Shown here: in pieces, positions 18,692 to 27,136 of the stretch | Position numbering within the stretch: position 1 is the first letter of the stretch | Layout: each line of letters opens with the position of its first letter | DNA from: Anaerolineae bacterium | GTDB taxonomy: Bacteria; Chloroflexota; Anaerolineae; Aggregatilineales; UBA2796 | DNA: 64,000 nucleotides | Direction: 5' to 3' | Assembly: GCA_019637555.1 (NCBI GenBank) | Contig: JAHBVK010000030.1 | Coordinates: 1-64,000 of the forward strand | The notes under the pieces: model-generated | What the model saw: only the letters and a program-made list of their open reading frames with translations | What the model was told of the DNA's origin: nothing | Database searches by the model: none | Position numbers and translations under genes: made by a program

Positions 18692-18705
18692 GCAATTTGA
18701 CTGAA
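18683..18705. promoter_or_regulatory. Inverted repeat overlapping the -35; candidate MarR operator
   Basis: TTAAGTCAA and TTGACTGAA flank a 5-base spacer (8 of 9 positions pair). The repeat covers the predicted -35 box, as expected for repression by the MarR-GNAT protein encoded downstream. Binding is inferred. Confidence 0.45.
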
Positions 18706-18710
18706 GTTCA

Positions 18711-19454
18711 CTAATGTTTAGATTTGGTGGGGCGTGACGCCAGTGGTTTTTCAGGCATATCGTGCCAGACGTTGAAGCGATAGCCGGAGCCGGATTCGGT
18801 CAGGATATACTCCGGCTGCTGCGGATCGTTTTCTAGTTTGCGGCGAATCTGGGTGATCAGGTTACGGACGGAGGATTTATCAGCGCTGTCAGCGTGTAGT
18901 TTGACCTGTTGCAGTAGCGTCTCGTAGGAGACGATCTCGCCGTGTGCCTGCACCAGCAGTTTGAAGACGATGAACTCATTGCGCGTCAGGATCACTGGCT
19001 GCCCGCTGCGCGTAATGCTCTGCCCCTCGACATCGATCTCCAACACGCCGAAGCGGATCAGATGGTGTGGCGCGGCTGCGGGTTGTTCTAACCGTCGCTG
19101 GATCGCACGGACACGCGCTAACAGTTCTTGAACGTTGAATGGTTTGACAATGTAATCGTCAGCGCCCGCGTCCAGCACCGCGACCTTGGTCTCGTTGTCG
19201 TCCAGCACAGAGATGATTAGCACAGGGATTTTGCTCCACGCCCGCAGCGCTCGGCAGACATCCAACCCGCTGATCTCCATATCGAACATCATGTCCAGCA
19301 GCACGATATCAGGTTGATTGATAGCCACGGCGGATGCCACCGCGTCAGGATCGGCGATGCCCGTCGCGCGTACACCCGCGTTTTTGAGCGCCCGCACCAA
19401 GGTATCGCGGAACTGATTATCGTCGTCAACGACTAGAAGATGTACCACAATCAA
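18711..19454 (-). CDS. OmpR/KdpE-type response regulator
   Basis: The 247-residue protein has an N-terminal receiver domain with acidic pocket VVDDD (10-12), phospho-acceptor D54 in IVLLDMM, the conserved Thr/Ser position in LIISVLD, and Lys in VKPFN. The C-terminal winged helix (RFGVLEIDVEG, LTRNEFIVFKLLVQAHGEIVSYETLLQ, LITQIRRKLE, YILTESGSGYRFN) is of the OmpR class and closest in pattern to KdpE. Its ATG overlaps the histidine kinase stop as ATGA, so the pair is co-translated. No kdpFABC potassium pump genes lie nearby, so its targets are unknown. Confidence 0.92.
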   Translation of the reverse strand: MIVVHLLVVDDDNQFRDTLVRALKNAGVRATGIADPDAVASAVAINQPDIVLLDMMFDMEISGLDVCRALRAWSKIPVLIISVLDDNETKVAVLDAGADDYIVKPFNVQELLARVRAIQRRLEQPAAAPHHLIRFGVLEIDVEGQSITRSGQPVILTRNEFIVFKLLVQAHGEIVSYETLLQQVKLHADSADKSSVRNLITQIRRKLENDPQQPEYILTESGSGYRFNVWHDMPEKPLASRPTKSKH

Positions 19455-20593
19455 CCAGCGCTTTCTGTGGCGGACTCAAGTGGCAGTGTGAAATGAAAGC
19501 AGGTCGCGTCGTCAAAGGTCGCCCATAATTTGCCGCCGTGTGCTTCCACCAAACCCTTGCACACCGCTAATCCTAGCCCGATGCCCGTCGGACGGGAGGA
19601 CGAAAAGGGCGTGAATAAGCTGCTACGGCGCTCGGCTGGCACACCAGCACCCGCATCTTGCACCGTGACCAAGAGATCGTCAGGGCGCGGCTGTACATGG
19701 ATGATCACAGGTGGTTTGCCATGCCGCAGTGCGTTTTCGATCAGGTTGGTCAGCACCGCGCCGATCAGATCAGAATCGATCATGACCAGTGGAAGTGTCG
19801 CGGGCATCTGCGCCACTAGATCGCCGCTGGCGGTGGCACTTGACCAGCGTTCCAGCGTTACCTCGATCAGATCGTCAATGGCGTAAGGCTGCAATTGCAC
19901 TTTGAGTTTATCCGTCTCTAGCTGCGACAATCGCAGGATGTTGGCGACCAAGCGATTAACGCGATCAGAGGCGGCGTTCGCATCTGCTAACAACTGCTGG
20001 CTGGATTCCGAAAGCGCCGCATCCGTCTCCATCGCCGTAAGCGCGGTCTTGATCGTCGCCAGCGGTGTGCGCAAATTGTGCGAAACGAGGTTGAGCAGTG
20101 TGGTACGTAGCTTATCGGCGTCACGGTAGACTGCTACCTGTACCGAACGGCGGCGCGCTCGCTCGGTGATTACACCAGTGACGATAGCGACGACCAGCAC
20201 ACTTAGCGGGTTTAGTAGATCAAGAAAGCTATTTACGGAAAAGGGGAACTGCGGCGGTACCACGAACAGATCGAAGCAGATGAAGCTGATCAAACCAGCG
20301 AAGAAGGTAACGCTAGGATGGGCGACCAGAGCACAGATCAGGATGACGGGAAGGTAGAGCACCGAAAACTGCGTCACCCCGATCACCGGACGAAAAGGAA
20401 CAATCAGCACGGTGATGGCGATGACGATCAAGGTCATCAGCAAGAATTGCAGCGGCAGCGAAACGCGAATATGGGGTAATGAAGGAGTGGCTGGTGCAGA
20501 TTGTTTTTTCATGGCAGCACAATCAAAAAGGATGTTCTGCGTCCAATGAGCATAGTGAACAGAACTCACTACAGTTGACGGCTCAATTAGCAT
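19451..20593 (-). CDS. KdpD-like sensor histidine kinase (DUF4118 + HisKA + HATPase)
   Basis: The 380-residue protein has a four-helix membrane block (about residues 45-145) with the DUF4118 pattern of KdpD (LYLPVILICALVAH, FICFDLFVVPP). It is followed by a HisKA dimerisation helix with H172 in SHNLRTPLATI, N-box LIENALRHG, and ATP-lid motifs DAGAGVP and GIGLGLAVCKGLVEAHGG. The N-terminal KdpD/UspA sensor domains of true KdpD (~900 residues) are absent, so the membrane block is the likely sensor. ATG 20593 overlaps the preceding HD gene by 11 bp. ATG 20512 (MKKQSAP) is an equally reasonable start; neither has a strong ribosome binding site. Confidence 0.88.
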   Translation of the reverse strand: MLIEPSTVVSSVHYAHWTQNILFDCAAMKKQSAPATPSLPHIRVSLPLQFLLMTLIVIAITVLIVPFRPVIGVTQFSVLYLPVILICALVAHPSVTFFAGLISFICFDLFVVPPQFPFSVNSFLDLLNPLSVLVVAIVTGVITERARRRSVQVAVYRDADKLRTTLLNLVSHNLRTPLATIKTALTAMETDAALSESSQQLLADANAASDRVNRLVANILRLSQLETDKLKVQLQPYAIDDLIEVTLERWSSATASGDLVAQMPATLPLVMIDSDLIGAVLTNLIENALRHGKPPVIIHVQPRPDDLLVTVQDAGAGVPAERRSSLFTPFSSSRPTGIGLGLAVCKGLVEAHGGKLWATFDDATCFHFTLPLESATESAG

Positions 20594-21101
20594 CGTCCGC
20601 TTGCTGCAGCGTCAGTAGCAACCGATCTACATCGCTGCTCGGCTGCGTCACCTTATCCTGATGGCGGCGGATCAGTTCGACCATCAGCGGATCAGCACCA
20701 GCAGCGGCAACCATCTCGGCACTCCACTGTGCATGCTGCTTACGGATCACGAATGGACGACGCCAACTCCGCACATCGCCCTCACCGATTTTCTTCGCCG
20801 TTGCTGGCATTGCCGCTTCCACCAGCACGATCAGAACGCGATCCCAGAGATAGAGTGGTGCGCGCATTTTGCCCACATCGTGCAACAATCCGGCGGTCAG
20901 CAGTGCAGGATTGGATGCGCCTAGCCGCTTCAAGGTGTTGTAGACTTCCAGCGCGTGCTGCTGTTCACGGCGCGACATCCGCTGAAAGAGCGCTAGCAGA
21001 GATGGCGAGAGGAGAGATCGCGCGGGCGCATCGTCAACCTCACGCGCCCACGCTACCAGCGCCAGAATGCCCTGACGCAGACGAGTCAACGCCATTTTCA
21101 T
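20583..21101 (-). CDS. HD-domain protein (putative phosphohydrolase)
   Basis: The 172-residue protein carries the HD motif LLHDVGKMRAP after EQQHALEVYNTLKRLG, with further candidate metal ligands (RKQHAQWSAEM, RRHQDK). The arrangement H...HD...H...H...D resembles small HD-family metal-dependent phosphohydrolases. Substrate specificity cannot be read from sequence. It is followed without a gap by the sensor kinase, so it may be co-expressed with the two-component system. It is preceded 10 bp upstream by the metalloprotease gene on the same strand. Confidence 0.8.
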   Translation of the reverse strand: MKMALTRLRQGILALVAWAREVDDAPARSLLSPSLLALFQRMSRREQQHALEVYNTLKRLGASNPALLTAGLLHDVGKMRAPLYLWDRVLIVLVEAAMPATAKKIGEGDVRSWRRPFVIRKQHAQWSAEMVAAAGADPLMVELIRRHQDKVTQPSSDVDRLLLTLQQADDAN

Positions 21102-21111
21102 ACCGTTAGGA

Positions 21112-21807
21112 TCAGAAAAGGCGATAGCCCGTCAGTAATTGAAAGAGCAATCCCAACGGCGGGTATAAGACCCTGCCAAATATATCAAAGACGCCTAATA
21201 TCGAAAGCGCAAGGCAGCCGAAAAAGATAAGCGTGCTGGTTTGCTGATGGCGCTGAAGTGTGTAAGCCAGATCAGGAGGCACGAGCCGCAGCATGATCGT
21301 CCAGCCGTCGAAGGGAAAAAAGGGCAGCAGATTGAACAGAAACATTAGCAGATTGAGGAAAACGCCGATAGTCACGATCTGATCCAGAGTCGGGAAGATT
21401 TGCTGCCGCGAAAAACTGAGATCAGGCTGTGCAATTCCTAGACGTATGAATATGGCGAAAACAGCAGCTAATAATAAGTTGGAGAACGGACCAGCAGCTA
21501 CAGCGGCTAATTCACCCCAACGAGGATCGCGCATTCGGCGAGCATTAACCGGTACCGATCCGAGAATTCCGAAGCCAAGAAATGCCCACATCAACCAACC
21601 GACCCAGTTGATATTGACTCTGGGATCAAGAGTCATCTTGCCCATATCGCGTGCTGTCGTGTCGCCCATTAAATTGGCGACGTAGGCGTGCGCGAACTCG
21701 TGGATATCCATAGCGATCAGGGCGATCAGCGCGAAAGCAATAATCTCTGAGATAGTGCGCGAGAGAAGCAAGCTGGACTCCTTAACGTTAACGTTACTCG
21801 ATGGCAC
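21112..21807 (-). CDS. Site-2 protease family (M50) membrane metalloprotease
   Basis: The 231-residue polytopic protein has the zinc-binding HExxH motif (H36, E37, H40 in DIHEFAHAYVANLMGD) in its first long helix. The third ligand is D167 in NLLPFFPFDGW, the NPDG-type motif of M50 proteases. GPFSNLLLA is the conserved central helix. No PDZ or CBS domain is present, so it belongs to the short FtsH-independent 'Rv1737/YwhC-like' rhomboid-sized class. The start is GTG 21807. A TATAAT (minus strand, 21829-21824) lies ~17 bp upstream, so the transcript leader would be very short. The target protein is unknown. Confidence 0.88.
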   Translation of the reverse strand: MPSSNVNVKESSLLLSRTISEIIAFALIALIAMDIHEFAHAYVANLMGDTTARDMGKMTLDPRVNINWVGWLMWAFLGFGILGSVPVNARRMRDPRWGELAAVAAGPFSNLLLAAVFAIFIRLGIAQPDLSFSRQQIFPTLDQIVTIGVFLNLLMFLFNLLPFFPFDGWTIMLRLVPPDLAYTLQRHQQTSTLIFFGCLALSILGVFDIFGRVLYPPLGLLFQLLTGYRLF

Positions 21808-21858
21808 GCCCTAGTGTGGTAGAATTATAGCGCGTCGTAACAGTATTAGGTGGCGACG

Positions 21859-22107
21859 ATGGCGATTGAACCTAGACTTGGCGATGTAGTGCAAACCCGT
21901 AAACAGCATCCCTGCGGCAACGATCAGTGGCAGGTCTACCGCCTCGGCGCGGATATTGGTCTGCGCTGCATCAAGTGTGACCGTCGCGTGTTGATGCCGC
22001 GCCGTGAATTCAACAAGTCTGTCAAGAAACTGATCAGCCGATTACCGGAAACTACTGTTGATGTCGAAGCAGAAGTCGATCCCTCTGTTTCCCCAAAAAC
22101 CAACTGA
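21859..22107 (+). CDS. DUF951 family small zinc-ribbon-like protein
   Basis: The protein is 82 residues from ATG 21859, chosen because AGGTGG lies 5 bp upstream; GTG 21850 is in frame but has no such site. The sequence [40 protein letters not shown] is the DUF951 pattern (PF06107), with Cys residues in HPCG and RCIKC that may bind metal. DUF951 is common in Firmicutes and Chloroflexota, usually near chromosome partitioning or ychF genes, with no known function. Its stop overlaps the glycosyltransferase start (TGATG), so the two are translationally coupled. Confidence 0.85.
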   Translation: MAIEPRLGDVVQTRKQHPCGNDQWQVYRLGADIGLRCIKCDRRVLMPRREFNKSVKKLISRLPETTVDVEAEVDPSVSPKTN

Positions 22108-23375
22108 TGTACGAACCTAGTAATACTCCTGCGCCTGCTGTCAAACGGATTCTATTCTTATTTTCCGATACAGGCGGTGGTCACCGCGCCGCCGCCGAAG
22201 CGATCATCGCTGCACTGCGCCAACGCTACGGCGCTGCGGTACAGTGCGAAATGGTGGACGTGTTCCGCGATTACGCCCCCTCACCATTCAAATACGCACC
22301 GGAAGTCTATCCGGTGTGGGTTAATCGCGGACGGTTGATGTGGACGCTCAGTTATCATATGTCCAATCGTCGCGGGCAGCCCGCTGCGATGACCTTTATG
22401 GTGCGCTCGATCTGGCGCAAGTTCCGACGAGGCTTGAGTCGCTTATTCGAGGATCATCCCTCCGATCTGATCGTCTCGGTGCATCCGCTGTTCAATTCAC
22501 TGGCGATGGCGAGTTTACGCCGATTGCCACAGCGTCCGCCGTTCATCACTGTCGTCACCGATCTAGTTTCGACACATGCCTTCTGGTACAACCGCCACGT
22601 TGAGCGCATCCTTGTGCCCACGCAGCCAGCAGTAGATCGCGGCTTGAAACTGGGGATCAACCCTGATAGGCTGCGCGTGACGGGCTTACCTGTGCATCCC
22701 GATTTCGCCAACAGCTTGATCGGGAAGGCAGAAGCGCGGGAAAAACTGGCGTGGGATGCGCAGCTACCCGCCATCCTGTTGGTTGGCGGTGGCGCGGGCA
22801 TGGGTCCGCTGTTCCGCATCGCGCGGCGGATCAACGCACTGGCACTGCCCTGCCAACTGGTGATCGTGGCGGGGCGCAACGAGAAGTTGAAAAGCAAGCT
22901 TGATAAAGTGAAGTGGAATCAGCCGACTCAGATCTACGGTTTCGTCACCAACATGCCGGAACTGATGGCGGCATCTGACATTCTGGTGACGAAAGCTGGT
23001 CCGGGCACGATCAGCGAGGCGTGCATGGCAGGCTTACCGCTGATCATTAGTGACCACATTCCGGGACAGGAGTACGGCAACGTTAAGTACATCATCGCAC
23101 ATAAGGCGGGTGTCTATGCGCGTGGTCCCCGCCGTGTGGCAAGGGTGATCAATAAGTGGCTGCACGAACCAGCAGATCGGCTTAAGGAACGCGGCGAGAA
23201 CGCCAAGAAGTTAGCCATGCCCAATGCGGTCTGGGACATCGCCGACGAGTTGTGGCAGTGGTGCCAAAAGCCGCCTGTCGATCAACCGCAAAAACAGCGA
23301 TCAGAAACGGTGACGCGGCGGCGCTTCCGACGATTCGGGATTCGCACACCGCGCCGCACCACGCAGGGCAAATAA
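22107..23375 (+). CDS. MGDG-synthase/MurG-type glycosyltransferase (diacylglycerol glycosyltransferase-like)
   Basis: The 422-residue GT-B enzyme has the N-terminal MGDG-synthase motif ILFLFSDTGGGHRAAAEAI, VDVFRDYAP, and VVTDLVSTHAFWYN. Its C-terminal nucleotide-sugar half has VGGGAGMG, VAGRNEKLKSKL, GFVTNMPELMAASDILVTKAGPGTISEA and PGQEYGN. These fit family GT28 enzymes that transfer glucose or galactose from UDP-sugar to diacylglycerol on the cytoplasmic face, making membrane glycolipids. A role in glycolipid synthesis is inferred; the acceptor is not certain. The C-terminus is very basic (RRRFRRFGIRTPRR), suitable for membrane attachment. It is coupled to DUF951 upstream and abuts the convergent gene downstream with no spacer. 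Confidence 0.85.
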   Translation: MYEPSNTPAPAVKRILFLFSDTGGGHRAAAEAIIAALRQRYGAAVQCEMVDVFRDYAPSPFKYAPEVYPVWVNRGRLMWTLSYHMSNRRGQPAAMTFMVRSIWRKFRRGLSRLFEDHPSDLIVSVHPLFNSLAMASLRRLPQRPPFITVVTDLVSTHAFWYNRHVERILVPTQPAVDRGLKLGINPDRLRVTGLPVHPDFANSLIGKAEAREKLAWDAQLPAILLVGGGAGMGPLFRIARRINALALPCQLVIVAGRNEKLKSKLDKVKWNQPTQIYGFVTNMPELMAASDILVTKAGPGTISEACMAGLPLIISDHIPGQEYGNVKYIIAHKAGVYARGPRRVARVINKWLHEPADRLKERGENAKKLAMPNAVWDIADELWQWCQKPPVDQPQKQRSETVTRRRFRRFGIRTPRRTTQGK

Positions 23376-24935
23376 CTAGCCTGCAATCCCCGCACGATCC
23401 CGAGCGACCTGTACCGTTTCGTCACTCAACGAGCGCACTTCGCCGCTGATCTGGTCTGTGGCGCTGCGGAGGCGTGCTGCTTCCGCTTCATCCTTGATGC
23501 TCTTGACGTTGACTAGCACATTGAGCGCTGCCCCTTCCACTCCTGCGCGGATCATCAGCGCCGCCACTGCACCATCCGTGGCTGCGTTGACGTTGCCCTT
23601 CTCGACAGCGATCCGCGCTAGTTTGAGGGCATCTAGTGCCAGCCCCATCACCTGCAAAGGAACCGCCGCCGCAACGGACATCGCTTTCTGGATCGTGTCC
23701 TCGCGCTTGGGGTGAACACTATCCAGTTTGTATGCTGCCATCACCGCTTCGTATGCTTTGCTATCTTCCTCGACGGCAGCTACCAGTTTCAATCGCAGCT
23801 CGTTGGCGCTGCTGACGATTCCCTGCATCTCCGCTTCTACGTCGGCATACTTCTTCTTGCCGATGGTCAAGCCTGCCACCATGCTCGTCAATGCTGCGCC
23901 AAGTGATCCCGCTAATGCCGCCACCGCGCCGCCGCCGGGAGCTGCCGTGTTCGCCGCCACCGCCTCCGTGAAAGCAAGCGTGCCCGCATCGAGCGTTACC
24001 ACTGACTGTCGTCCTGCGCCATTGAACGCACCAGCTTCCTGCAACTTGCGCTCCAATACCTGCGCGTCATCGAACAGATCGAGCTGCAGATACCAGCGCG
24101 CGGAGTCGATCAACGCTTGCTCCGGCACTAAGCCAACCAGTTCGCTGTAGAGGATACCCGTGCCGTAACGCTGCGCCTCTCGCCGGATCGTCTCGACCAC
24201 GCGGTAGATTGGCGTTTTCTCGAAGTTGGTCAGATTCATGGAGACTTGCGCTTTGCCATCGACCAGCAAGCCGAGCGCCTTGACGAAGCGGAACCCGCCT
24301 GTGGACATGCGCAGCGCCTTGGCGATCTTTTTGGCGATCTCCACGTTATCGGTGGTCAGATAGACGTTGTAGGCGATTAACGGCGGACGCGCACCGATCA
24401 CCGTCGCGCCTGCTTTGCCCAACGCCAGCGGTCCGAAGTCTGGCTTGCGCGCTGGATCAGTAGCGATGCTTTCTTTGATCCCTTCGTATTCGCCGCGCCG
24501 GATGTTCTCCAGATTTTCGCGTTCGGGGCGCGTCGCCGCTGATTCGTAGAGATAGACAGGAATATTCAATTCATCCGCCACGCGCTGACCTAAGCGTTTG
24601 GCGATGGCGATGCACTCCTCCATCTTGACCTCGCGGATCGGGATGAAGGGCACTACATCGGTTGCGCCCATGCGCGGGTGCTCGCCGCGATGCACATCCA
24701 GATCGATCAACTGCGCGGCAGTCTTGATGCCAGCGAATGCCGCTGCTTCTACTGCTGCTGGACTGCCCACAAAGCTGATCACGCTGCGGTTGTGATCGGC
24801 ATCACTGCTGACATCAAGCAGATTCACCGGATCGTCGGGATGAGCGCCGGTAATGGCATCGACAATCGCTTGGATGACCCCGGCGCGTTGACCTTCACTG
24901 AAGTTGGGCACACATTCGATCAGAGGGGTAGGCAC
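23376..24935 (-). CDS. ftcD: Bifunctional glutamate formimidoyltransferase / formimidoyltetrahydrofolate cyclodeaminase
   Basis: The 519-residue protein has an N-terminal formiminotransferase (ECVPNFSEG, SSDADHNRSVISFVG, LIDLDVHRGEHPRMGATDVVPF with the catalytic His region). It is fused to a C-terminal cyclodeaminase (FTEAVAANTAAPGGGAVAALAGSLGAALTSMVAGLTIGKKKY). Length and order match the animal bifunctional enzyme FTCD (541 residues). It moves the formimino group of formiminoglutamate, the last product of histidine breakdown, to tetrahydrofolate, then releases ammonia to give methenyl-THF. No other hut gene is in the window. Its stop at 23376 directly abuts the convergent glycosyltransferase stop. 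Confidence 0.93.
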   Translation of the reverse strand: MPTPLIECVPNFSEGQRAGVIQAIVDAITGAHPDDPVNLLDVSSDADHNRSVISFVGSPAAVEAAAFAGIKTAAQLIDLDVHRGEHPRMGATDVVPFIPIREVKMEECIAIAKRLGQRVADELNIPVYLYESAATRPERENLENIRRGEYEGIKESIATDPARKPDFGPLALGKAGATVIGARPPLIAYNVYLTTDNVEIAKKIAKALRMSTGGFRFVKALGLLVDGKAQVSMNLTNFEKTPIYRVVETIRREAQRYGTGILYSELVGLVPEQALIDSARWYLQLDLFDDAQVLERKLQEAGAFNGAGRQSVVTLDAGTLAFTEAVAANTAAPGGGAVAALAGSLGAALTSMVAGLTIGKKKYADVEAEMQGIVSSANELRLKLVAAVEEDSKAYEAVMAAYKLDSVHPKREDTIQKAMSVAAAVPLQVMGLALDALKLARIAVEKGNVNAATDGAVAALMIRAGVEGAALNVLVNVKSIKDEAEAARLRSATDQISGEVRSLSDETVQVARDRAGIAG

Positions 24936-25118
24936 GGCTGCTAGTTCCTATTTACTGCATATTGAATACAGAGGATAGTTGAGAATAGCGTGGATTGAAC
25001 CGAGTTTGCCGACTTTTGGCAAATAAACGGATGCTATCAACGCAAAATGACATCTCTTTCCGGCTTATTTTCGAAGCGCATTACTGCCCGATGCCTAGCG
25101 TCAGTTGGCAGTGGAAAC

Positions 25119-26216
25119 TCAACCAGCGGTGATGGTGAGCTGGCTGACGGAGCTATCCACATCAATATCGTAGAAGGGTGCAGCCGGATCAAAGTTCTGG
25201 CTTTGCAGGCGCACGTCATTACCTACCGCGCTAAAGGTTTGATCATCAAAGACAAATTCGGAAGCCCAGCCCTTGAGGTGAACGCGAGCGGCAGTGCCTG
25301 CGGGGCGTCGAATGCTAGTCTGTACCGCACCACCGCTGATCCGCACAGGAACTATACCGGAAGGAGCAGGTAAATCGATCTGTGCCATGTGCGCTCCGCC
25401 TTTGACCTCAAGGGAACTGAGATTGAGTTCGCTCAACTCCGCAGTTATCTCCGATGCCCCGCCCTGAAGCACAATCTGCCACTGTACGGCGCTACTGAGC
25501 GTAACCTCTGCCGCGCGCTTTTCCATACCCGGCAGCCACAAACGTCGTGGGTAGCGGATAGTGACCACGCCGTCTTTGACTTTCACATCTGGCACAGGTC
25601 CCTCGAAGCGAGCGTGGTAGAGAGCACCCATTATCTCCCCTGCGCGCAAGTTCAGCCCGAAGGTGTCGGAGGAAACGACGAACTGAGCATGGTCCAGACC
25701 ACCTAATGGCGCCGTGAATAGCCCCTCGCTGTCCGACGGGACCTCCCGCAAGCGTACAATTTCTTCGCCGGCAAGCGCATTGCTGCGTTGAAGAAACTCC
25801 AACAGAAATGCCTTATGCTCATCGTCGTAGTTGTCCGCTAATTCCTCCCATGCCGTCCCCAGCGAAGCAAACAGAGGACTTATTTCTTTGCCACCATCTG
25901 ACCGTTTTGCCAGTCTCACAAGCACTCGACGACCATCGTTGGGGTCGCGCTCCCGACGTACCAGCCCTGCCTTTTCCAGACGGTTGAGAATAGCCGTGAA
26001 GGTTCCAGTAGTAAGTCCCATGAGATTAGCAAGCTGACCAGCGGTAGCCTCACCAGTGCTTTCCAGAATATCGATCACCTGCATATCCGTATCGGTCATC
26101 TCGATTCTTGATGCTGCTGCCCTGAAGAAAGATGCAGCCAGTCCATAGCACTGCCGCAGTTCATTGACGAGTTTCCGACCAAGCTCAGTTTTCTTGTTAT
26201 CTGAACCCATTGACAT
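25119..26216 (-). CDS. MarR-type regulator with C-terminal toast-rack/DUF4097-like beta domain
   Basis: The 365-residue protein starts with a MarR winged helix (TDMQVIDILESTGEATAGQLANLMGLTTGTFTAILNRLEKAGLV, wing DPNDGRRVLVRL). Normal MarR proteins end near residue 150. Here ~200 extra residues form a repetitive beta region (WQIVLQGGASEITAELSEL, LEVKGGAHMAQIDLPAPSG, VRISGGAVQTSIRRPAG). It resembles the 'toast-rack'/DUF4097 fold usually found on exported or membrane proteins of cell-envelope stress systems. The fusion has no membrane segment, so it should be cytoplasmic. It is divergent from a two-gene drug-type ABC exporter, with a palindrome between them, so repression of the exporter and itself is likely. 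The inducer may bind the beta domain. Confidence 0.85.
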   Translation of the reverse strand: MSMGSDNKKTELGRKLVNELRQCYGLAASFFRAAASRIEMTDTDMQVIDILESTGEATAGQLANLMGLTTGTFTAILNRLEKAGLVRRERDPNDGRRVLVRLAKRSDGGKEISPLFASLGTAWEELADNYDDEHKAFLLEFLQRSNALAGEEIVRLREVPSDSEGLFTAPLGGLDHAQFVVSSDTFGLNLRAGEIMGALYHARFEGPVPDVKVKDGVVTIRYPRRLWLPGMEKRAAEVTLSSAVQWQIVLQGGASEITAELSELNLSSLEVKGGAHMAQIDLPAPSGIVPVRISGGAVQTSIRRPAGTAARVHLKGWASEFVFDDQTFSAVGNDVRLQSQNFDPAAPFYDIDVDSSVSQLTITAG

Positions 26217-26243
26217 TTTTGTTTTCCCCGCTTATGATACAAA

Positions 26244-26262
26244 TATCTTGATTTTCAAGATA
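26244..26262. promoter_or_regulatory. Perfect palindrome, candidate operator of the MarR-type regulator
   Basis: TATCTTGA and TCAAGATA flank a TTT spacer, an exact 8-bp inverted repeat lying 27 bp upstream of the MarR start and 110 bp upstream of the exporter start. The AT-rich TCTTGA/TCAAGA half site is typical of MarR operators. A TATCAT (minus, 26239-26234) adjoins it as a possible -10 box. Confidence 0.65.
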
Positions 26263-26372
26263 ATAGTCATTCAATTATCTGTAATATCTAGCAACGTAGT
26301 CATCCTGTTTGCTGGATGTTCAAGTTGAATGCATTGTAGCACAAGACGGTGTCCGCGGTAAGGAGAGAGAAT

Positions 26373-27134
26373 ATGCTCAATCAAGCGATTCAAGTGAAGG
26401 GATTACAGAAGTCCTATACCAAGCTGCAAGTTCTAAAGGGAGTAGATTTTGAGGTCGAAAGAGGCAACATATTTGCCCTGCTTGGCTCAAACGGTGCGGG
26501 TAAGACAACCATCATCAAAATCCTTACCACACTGATCAAACAGGACAGCGGAAGCGCCACTGTCAACGGATTCGATGTGGCGTCAAAGCCCGACAGCGTA
26601 CGGCAATCGATCAGCCTGACCGGGCAGTTTGCCGCAGTGGATGAGATACTGACTGGACGGGAAAACCTGATCATGATCGCCAAGCTGCGACACCTTAATA
26701 ATCCGCGGCAGGTGGCGGATGATCTGCTCAACCGCTTCGGTCTGAGCGATGCCGCCGAGCGCAGAGTTGCCACGTACTCGGGCGGTATGCGCCGCCGACT
26801 CGACATCGCCATGAGCCTAGTCGGGAAGCCGCCGCTCATTTTCCTTGACGAGCCAACCACCGGACTTGACCCCGAAGGACGCATCGAGGTTTGGAAGACG
26901 GTCAAGGAACTTGCCAATAATGGCACGACGGTATTTCTAACCACCCAGTATATGGAAGAAGCGGAACAGCTTGCAGATCGCATTGCCATTCTGCATGAGG
27001 GCAAAATCATCGCTGTTGGCACACTTGCGGAACTGAAAAAGCTGTTCCCACCTGCAAAGGTGGAGTACGTGGAAAAACAACCTTCACTAGAGGAGATCTT
27101 CCTCGCAATCATCGGTAAAAAGGAGGGGAAGTAA
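26373..27134 (+). CDS. ABC exporter ATP-binding protein (DrrA-like)
   Basis: From ATG 26373 (AGGAGAG 5 bp upstream; the in-frame GTG at 26349 has no such site) this is 253 residues. Walker A is GSNGAGKTT, the signature YSGGMRRRLDIA, and Walker B LIFLDEPTTGLDP. The switch position is Q in TTQYMEEAEQ, as is usual in the DrrA daunorubicin-exporter subfamily. It hydrolyses ATP to drive an ABC-2 permease. The permease gene starts 2 bp after the stop. With the divergent MarR regulator it makes a self-contained inducible export module; the exported compound is unknown. Confidence 0.93.
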   Translation: MLNQAIQVKGLQKSYTKLQVLKGVDFEVERGNIFALLGSNGAGKTTIIKILTTLIKQDSGSATVNGFDVASKPDSVRQSISLTGQFAAVDEILTGRENLIMIAKLRHLNNPRQVADDLLNRFGLSDAAERRVATYSGGMRRRLDIAMSLVGKPPLIFLDEPTTGLDPEGRIEVWKTVKELANNGTTVFLTTQYMEEAEQLADRIAILHEGKIIAVGTLAELKKLFPPAKVEYVEKQPSLEEIFLAIIGKKEGK

Positions 27135-27136
27135 CA

